Assembly (NCBI GenBank): GCA_032718475.1
Contig: JAUCBJ010006892.1
Location: forward strand, 1 to 23,641
DNA from: Nemertoderma westbladi
Lineage: Eukaryota; Xenacoelomorpha; Nemertodermatida; Nemertodermatidae
DNA: 23,641 bases
Reading direction: 5' to 3'
In this document: positions 18,200-23,641 of the stretch, one piece after another
Numbering within the stretch: the first letter of the stretch is position 1
Layout: each line of letters starts with the position of its first letter
Translations under genes and position numbers: made by a program
The notes under the pieces: generated by a model
Database searches by the model: none
Told to the model about the DNA's origin: nothing
The model's input: the letters and a program-made list of their open reading frames with translations, nothing else

Positions 18200-20775
18200 A
18201 TGTTGTCTTTTATTGTAGTAACTCTTTTCCTTGGTAAGTTTTATAATTATACTCTTTGAGATTAATTTAACGTTATAACCGGGGAGTTTGCACTTGCATC
18301 AACACTGGAGACAGGGGGAAAACTCGACGCAAAACCCGCCTTGGCGAATTAATATCCCGCTTCAATGTTAAATTCTCAATTTAGGGAAAGGAACAGGTTA
18401 CAGTGGCACGTTATTTTAACCAAAACAATAAACTAAACACAATAGAACAGGTTACAGTTTTATTTAGTAATTAATCAGTAATTAAATTAATTTTTCCCTC
18501 GAGAGGGATGAATTTTTATTGCGTCCAGTTCCCCCCCCCCCCCTATCTGCAACATTGAACCCTGTAGGGGCCTACTTTATTTGATCAACATGCTAATCAC
18601 ATATTTTTTTGTGATTCTGCTCCGTGACATACCAGTCAATAAGACTGATTTAATGTTTGTCACAATTTATTATACAGTATGCGGGGTTGCGGCCTTTCAG
18701 TCTGTAATGAAAAATTCATTCGTTAATTACTTTTGAAGATTTTAACCATTTTAAAACAAATGTTCTATGGGCATACTAGAGAAAAATTTCCAATATTTTT
18801 TAAAGTTACGGGTAAATACCTCTTGAACTTTTGACTTCATATCAAATCGAACTTGTTTCGAACTTACTCAAGTTCGCGTGCTGCGCGAAGCCCTACGAAC
18901 GTGTTTGGTTTTGTACATGAAGTCAGTCAATTTAGTGTGTAGAGCTACTGTATGTAGGCACGGTTGCCTTGCCCTGACCCTGTTCTATGTATAATGCGTG
19001 TCGCATTCAATTACAGGTGGGGCTCTTGGCTGTGGTGTACCAGCCATTAAACCTAATGTTAATTTAAGGATTGTTGGTGGAAGTGAAGCTGTTCCAGGTT
19101 CTTATCCTTGGCAAATCACTTTACAGACCAGCGGTCATTTCTGTGGTGGTACCTTGGTACACCCAAGTGTTGTTGTTACTGCTGCTCACTGCATCTTCAC
19201 GTGAGTATTAAAATTAAATAAGTAATAAATTTGTAATGGTTTACTGAATGCATTGAGAGTTCACAATCGCAGTTTTTATTTTAATAAACTATTTTTCATA
19301 ACTTACTTTATATAATGATATGCGAAACATCTATGACTTCTTTCGAAAATAAATAATCTAATTTATTCGATGTAATTAAGTTTTTAATAATTTCCATTTT
19401 CAGCACTTCTGGACTCAAAGTGAAAGTTGGGGAGCATCACATTTACAACAATGATGGAACTGAGGAAACCATCAATGTCAAACAGGTAAATAATGGATGT
19501 GGGATGTGTTTACAGTAACTGAGTAGGTGGGCCTGCGATGGGTTGGGGCGCGGTATCGGTTGCCTGGCTTTGGAAGTACCATCATTAGAGGTACATGATA
19601 ACAACTTATAACACATTTATATTTATTCCCTTGAAGGCTCACGTACACCCAGACTATCATTCACCAAAAACCTATTCCAATGACATTGCTGTTCTTGAAT
19701 TAGAAAGACCCGCAACACTTGGAACATACGTGAATGTCGCTTGTCTACCAAAACAATCTGATTATGATCATAGGAACTGTGTTACCACTGGATGGGGCAA
19801 CACCGAAGGTAACATTCAAGTCTCCAATTATTAGGGGGTTAATCATTAGATGATTTTAATGAATCATATTTTACTTATTTATTTAGTGTGTCAACCGACC
19901 TAATCCTAAGATTAACAATAACCAGTCCAAATATTATTTTCTTAGGAACCGGAGATCGTAATGTCCTGAGACAGGTTGTGGTCCCTATTATCCCACAAGC
20001 AACATGTTCCAGAACTGATTACTATGGTAGCAGAATCCATGAAAGCATGATCTGTGCTGGGTACGAGGAGGGTGGTAAAGATTCATGCCAGGTTAGAGAT
20101 ACAAAAATCCGATATAATTACGTCAATTAGGTATCATATAAATCGTTAAATATATTTCGACAGTAAAAATGATTAGTGGCTGAATTGAAAGAATTGTGCC
20201 CACAGGTTTTGACCAGGATTCGAACCTCTGCCACTCTTAACAAATGTGATATTTAATTAACATAATGTAAAACGACTAGAGTACATTCACGTCTCTACAA
20301 TCTCTCAACCAAAAAATTCGTCTTGTCCGCCACTTTATTCCACGTTTTCGAAAATTATGCCTATGTACTGTAGTAAATGGTTAAAAATGAATTTGACTGA
20401 TTTTTTTTAGCAATAATTGTTGTTTTTTAGCAAAAATTTATAAATTAAGGTATTTTTTGATCGCAATCACATTATTTACATGTATCAATATTATCATTTT
20501 ACACTATAATTTATCAATGTCCATGTAGGCATATCTAATTAATTTTCTATTACCATATGCTAAATCTTATTATTACATATGAATCTAAAACGCTAAATGT
20601 AATATATGTTCCTATCCAGGGAGATTCTGGTGGCCCTCTTGTCTGCGAGGTGAACGGCGCCTGGGAACTCGTTGGAGTTACTAGTTGGGGATTCGGATGC
20701 GCTGATTACAAGAACCCCGGTGTCTACTCCAGGGTCTCCCACAACCTCGACTGGGTAAGAGGTTTCATTCCATAA
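18200..20775 (+). CDS. Trypsin-like serine protease precursor, six exons, 257 aa
   Basis: Exons: 18200-18233, 19017-19200, 19404-19485, 19637-19808, 19946-20091, 20620-20775. All introns are GT-AG and the phases agree (1, 2, 0, 1, 0). Residues 1-16 are a signal peptide; the propeptide CGVPAIKP... ends at Arg29, followed by IVGG, so it is a secreted zymogen activated by cleavage after Arg29. The catalytic triad is His69 (TAAHC), Asp116 (NDIAV) and Ser209 (GDSGGP). Asp203, six residues before the serine, is the trypsin pocket aspartate, and SWG and PGVY keep the pocket glycines, so cleavage after Lys/Arg is expected. Cys17 and Cys136 can form the chymotrypsin-type link holding the propeptide; Cys54-70, 148-215, 178-194 and 205-233 fit the standard bridges. 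It is intact and S1A-family length, probably digestive. Confidence 0.95.
18234..19016 (+). other. Intron 1 of the protease gene (783 bp)
   Basis: The intron runs from GTAAGT to TTACAG. It contains a 13-C run (18531-18543) and an inverted pair CGAACTT / AAGTTCG (about 18847-18875). No gene or element is recognised inside it. Confidence 0.85.
20092..20619 (+). other. Intron 5 of the protease gene (528 bp), with a tRNA-like B-box
   Basis: The minus strand at 20226-20216 reads GGTTCGAATCC, an exact RNA polymerase III B-box, within GGCAGAGGTTCGAATCCTGG. No A-box or complete cloverleaf is visible upstream, and only about three of five T-stem pairs form. It may be the relic of a tRNA-derived SINE. 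The rest of the intron is AT-rich with no other structure. Confidence 0.4.
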
Positions 20776-21033
20776 ACGTTTACTACCGTGAGAGATCAAT
20801 TGCAAGATTGTCGATTATAGTAAACTCAGTGTGATTGGGTGACGGTATATGGGTGGATGGTTACAGCGATATACTTTGTATAACCTATTTCTGTTGGCGT
20901 ATCACGTAAATTATCTAAATACACATATAAACAAATGCATACGGCACATTTATTATTATTACTTATTAGATACACCCGGTATAATAATATTATATCGACC
21001 CTGTCGCCTGTCATATCATTAGGACCTAACCTA

Positions 21034-21039
21034 AATAAA
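21034..21039 (+). terminator. Possible poly(A) signal of the protease gene
   Basis: CTAAATAAAAAAAA contains AATAAA about 260 bp after the stop codon at 20775. No closer AATAAA was seen. It could equally belong to the edge of the LINE fragment that follows. Confidence 0.3.
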
Positions 21040-21068
21040 AAAAACACGTATATCATAATGTTAAAGAA

Positions 21069-21749
21069 TTAGAATAACAAGACCATATTTTTTATGTGAC
21101 TACTAGGATCGGCTTGCTGCATTGCAGCTGCATTTTTAAGAATGCTGTGCCGGTTGTCGACAAAATTGTGCCGCCACAACTTCCTATCACCCATAACATT
21201 TGCTAGATCATCCGCATCTTCAAGGCCTGTGTCCTTTAAGATGCGTCTCAAGAAAGTCATGGGCTGTCCACCATGCTTATTCACTCCATGAGGCTGCCAA
21301 AGTACAAGATTATGCACTGGCTGGTCCTCACGGCGGAAGCAATGTCCTGCAAAGCGGGGGCAGCTTTGTTCTAATGTCAAGCTTGGGCGAATCAATGAGA
21401 CACCTATGTTATATAGTGTCTGGTTGGAGATGTGTGCATTGTACTTGACACAATGAACCCGGCGTAGCATTCTTGTGAAAGTGCTATCCAGAGATTTGGT
21501 GTCCTCAGCAGTTAGAGCCCAGCATGGACTCCCATAGAGGAGTACTGGAACTACTGCTGCTCTAAATAATCGGACCATAAGTTTCCGATTAATTCTCGGT
21601 GACTTCCAAATCCTGGAAAGCCTATTCAAGGCTGCCCATGCCTTCCCCTTACGTATTCGAAGGTCCTCACCTGACTCCCGGATCCATGATCCCAGGTAAC
21701 AGAAGTCGTCCACATGCTCAAGCATACCATCCTTTGAGCTTATGCTCAT
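21069..21749 (-). pseudogene. C-terminal fragment of a second non-LTR retrotransposon ORF2
   Basis: A 226-codon frame encodes the segment downstream of the reverse transcriptase palm in CR1/RTE-like elements: HVDDFCYLGSWI, RIRKGKAWAALNRLSRIWKS, VVPVLLYGSPCWALT, FTRMLRRVHCVKY, FAGHCFRRED, LVLWQPHG and KDTGLEDADDL. The polymerase active site is missing. The sequence upstream on the minus strand (21750-21850) may carry preceding codons in another frame (NCSNSNGAILT), which suggests a frameshift before loss of the rest. It is opposite in direction to the protease gene and not related to the LINE inside the satellite. Confidence 0.85.
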
Positions 21750-21917
21750 AGTTCATGGATATAACGTTAGGGTATGTCAGTATAGCGCCGTTACTATTGG
21801 AACAATTGGTCATAGGGTGGGCTTGAAAATCAAGCATTAACCTCTGCAGCTAATTCCACAGGAAGAGTAGCCCTACTGACCATTGTGTTGTTTTTTTGTT
21901 GTTTTTCGACAATGTAG

Positions 21918-22250
21918 CTTCAGAATTACCCAACCAAAGGAACGATTTAACAGTTGGAAATTTTTGCTGCTGTACTTTATTTTTTGTTATGGTGCGCCAT
22001 AATGGCACCAAAAATGATGTTTCGTTTGCATTTCCAGAATTTTTTAAACTAGTTTTCATCGTGATCAGCGACCCCGAAAACCGTATACCTTCAGAATTAT
22101 CAAACCAAACCCAATAAAATGTTGTAGTTTGACAATTTTTACTTATAGTTTTTCGTGCTGGGGGGCCAAAATAGCACCAGAAATGACGGTTGCTTTGCCA
22201 GAAACTATTTTAACAAGTTTTATAGTGAACATCAACCTCAAAAACCCTTA
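21918..22250. repeat. Two diverged tandem copies of a 171-bp repeat
   Basis: CTTCAGAATTA followed by CAAACCAAA-type sequence, ATTTTTRCT, GGGCC/GCGCCAAAATRGCACCARAAATGA and TTGCATTTCCAGAA / TTGCCAGAAAC occurs from 21918 and again, offset by 171 bp, from 22089. The copies are strongly diverged. Small open frames across them are not supported as genes. Confidence 0.65.
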
Positions 22251-22590
22251 TTCCATTTACTGTAAATTGAAATTTTGGAGCCAAGATCTAAACAATTTCT
22301 AGAATGATCCCCCAGTAGACCCCCCCACCCCCCAGTAGTAATATAACCCGGGCCGGATAGATTTAAACGTACCGGTAACTCAGGATTACGGTTGTAACTG
22401 AATATGAATCTCTTAATTCCGCATCAAAAACATAGTAGAGTAGAAAGTATATTCCAGGACATGGTGTAGTTAAGTAGTAACTATACTATATTACATAACA
22501 ATAATTGCAGGTAAATAATTCCCCGAAATAATATCAGTTCCTCATTATATTGAAGTCGTAATATTAATTTATCTCAGCATCTATTATGTA
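22251..22590. other. Unannotated DNA
   Basis: I see no gene or clear element. A C-rich stretch with CCCCCCACCCCCCAGTAG lies at 22321-22338, next to a duplicated CCCAGTAG. Confidence 0.4.
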
Positions 22591-22920
22591 TCAACAACCT
22601 TTGTCTATTAAATCTAAGAAGGGAACACTTTTAAGGTGGCCACGCATATCGTCTTTCTTGAGATCCTCCAAAAGGGCCGATATCTGGATATGTCTTCGGC
22701 AGTTCGGGAGATTCAGGTAGGAGTCCCGCTGGTTTAGGCAGGAGAATAACACTAGCTACATGGTTCTTAAAGAATAACCGGCCCCTCCAACACCAAGTCT
22801 AGCAGTAGCTTCATCTCTCTATACATGAGATAAAAAACTAATTTTACTCGCCTTCATGAATTTCGATAGCCGATGAACATTCTTTTTACTGGCGGGCGGT
22901 CTCCGAGGAATTTGAGACAT
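22591..22920 (-). pseudogene. Unrecognised broken frame with two internal stops
   Basis: From an ATG at 22918-22920 the minus strand gives 109 codons to a TGA at 22591-22593, broken only by TAG at 22819-22821 and TAG at 22756-22758. The reading is protein-like: MSQIPRRPPASKKNVHRLSK at the start, then RDEATARLGVGGAGYSLRTM, and RRHIQISALLEDLKKDDMRG near the end. I do not recognise the family. It may be a remnant of a mobile-element gene. It may also be chance. Confidence 0.25.
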
Positions 22921-22924
22921 TTAG

Positions 22925-23278
22925 TACACTGAAATCAGAACAGATTCCGGGTTTACTGAATATATCGCCCGTCGAAATGTACAAATGTTAGGGAAGGCCC
23001 TGGTGTCATCTGGTGTCATCGAAAAGGTCAACGCAGTGAAAGACCTCCCCACTTATCGGCTACCCGCTAAGTTTCTCGCTAATAAGATCGATTACCGCGA
23101 GCATGATGATACCAATAAGGAGATACTGAGACATCTACAATATTATGAGAATCCTGAGAAATATTTCCTGTTTTTCAGAAATTCACAGATGCGCTTAAAG
23201 GATTCTTTCTCTAGCATGATATTTGATGTTAAGAACCACCCTTTACCAATACTGGTGTGGATTTATTTGGCCCCATAG
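22925..23278 (+). CDS. Unrecognised open frame before the BEL/Pao integrase
   Basis: The frame is open from 22925 (after a TAG) with its first ATG at 22985, giving 97 codons from that ATG. Residues such as EYIARRNVQMLGKALVSSGV followed by LPTYRLPAKFLA and TNKEILRHLQYYENPEKYF look like a folded helical protein. I note a faint resemblance to DEP-like domains but do not rely on it. The last part, from about 23220, is only a shadow of the integrase gene in another frame, so the real piece probably ends near 23220. It may be an exon or a mobile-element fragment. Confidence 0.3.
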   Translation, partial: YTEIRTDSGFTEYIARRNVQMLGKALVSSGVIEKVNAVKDLPTYRLPAKFLANKIDYREHDDTNKEILRHLQYYENPEKYFLFFRNSQMRLKDSFSSMIFDVKNHPLPILVWIYLAP

Positions 23279-23641
23279 AAGTGTATCGTGCTAGGACCAT
23301 AGTCAAACGATGGTGCGTTATATTTGTTTGTATGACTTGTAGAGCGATTCATCTGGATATGGTGAATGATCTATCTATGTCGTCTATCTAATATCTCGAC
23401 AGTTTCAAACTCAGCTTGCAACAACAAATCGCTCGTTTCGGAACTAGCAACACTATGCCATCCGATAAAGATACAAACTTCATTGGAGCCAATAACAAGT
23501 ATAAAGCTTACGTCAACGACTGGAACCAAAGGCAGGTAGACGATCAGCTGAAAGTGACAGCATCCAGCTGGACATTCAATGCTACAGATGCTCCTTGGTG
23601 GGGAGGAAGTTGGGAGGGACTTATACGCAGTATTAAGACTG
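23233..23641 (+). pseudogene. BEL/Pao LTR-retrotransposon integrase fragment (window-truncated)
   Basis: The frame starts after a TAA at 23230-23232 and reads EPPFTNTGVDLFGPI, then CMTCRAIHLDMVNDLS, PSDKDTNFIGANN and GGSWEGLIRSIKT. These are the three catalytic blocks (D, D, E) of the BEL/Pao integrase in the right order. A TAA at 23389-23391 breaks it. The usual SDNGTNF is altered to SDKDTNF. The sequence continues past the window end. No LTR is visible. The integrase would have inserted the element's cDNA, but this copy is inactive. Confidence 0.88.

Noticed and set aside
21850-22117. Small frames at 21850-22059 (minus) and 21896-22117 (plus)
   Set aside because: They lie across the diverged 171-bp repeat and show no domain or splice support.

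Overview
This window looks like animal nuclear DNA. A spliced trypsin-type protease gene with GT-AG introns sits beside tandem satellite DNA, non-LTR retrotransposon remains, a DNA transposon with long inverted repeats and a BEL/Pao integrase fragment. A marine invertebrate is likely. The protease's short leader and its CGVP-type N-terminal peptide made me think of a tunicate, but that is a weak inference. No tRNA, rRNA or CRISPR locus was recognised.

Layout. 1-768 is a G-free CT-rich minisatellite. 1140-2108 (minus) is an intact intronless gene for a protein with one C2H2 finger, an acidic repeat and three coiled-coil-like repeats; it has a good TATA box upstream. 2847-17660 is a 38-bp satellite array split by a nested stack of insertions. 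A 5'-truncated LINE (3816-12737, minus) sits inside one satellite monomer, flanked by a CATAT duplication. A DNA transposon of about 5.3 kb (6074-11364) sits inside the LINE. A MITE-like element of about 560 bp (7524-8080) sits inside a gene of that transposon. The right part of the satellite (12743-17660) carries a near-identical 1225-bp higher-order duplication.

The 5.3-kb transposon is the most interesting object. Its ends are long inverted repeats built from tandem units of about 192 bp containing TTCGAA-centred palindromes, a foldback-like design. Between them lie a plus-strand gene with an N-terminal ubiquitin-like region and a C-terminal HECT E3 ubiquitin ligase domain, a plus-strand exon encoding a PHD-like zinc finger, and a minus-strand DDE integrase-type transposase. 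This copy is dead: the HECT gene has the MITE and a frameshift, and the transposase has a frameshift and lacks its C-terminal part. The set suggests an element family that carries its own ubiquitin-pathway gene.

The right part holds an intact six-exon trypsin-like protease gene (18200-20775, plus, 257 aa) with TATA box, signal peptide, catalytic triad and the trypsin specificity aspartate. After it come a LINE C-terminal fragment (21069-21749, minus), a two-copy 171-bp repeat, an unrecognised broken minus-strand frame, an unrecognised plus-strand frame, and a BEL/Pao integrase pseudogene cut by the window end. The protease and the C2H2 protein look like the only intact genes; nearly everything else is mobile or repetitive.
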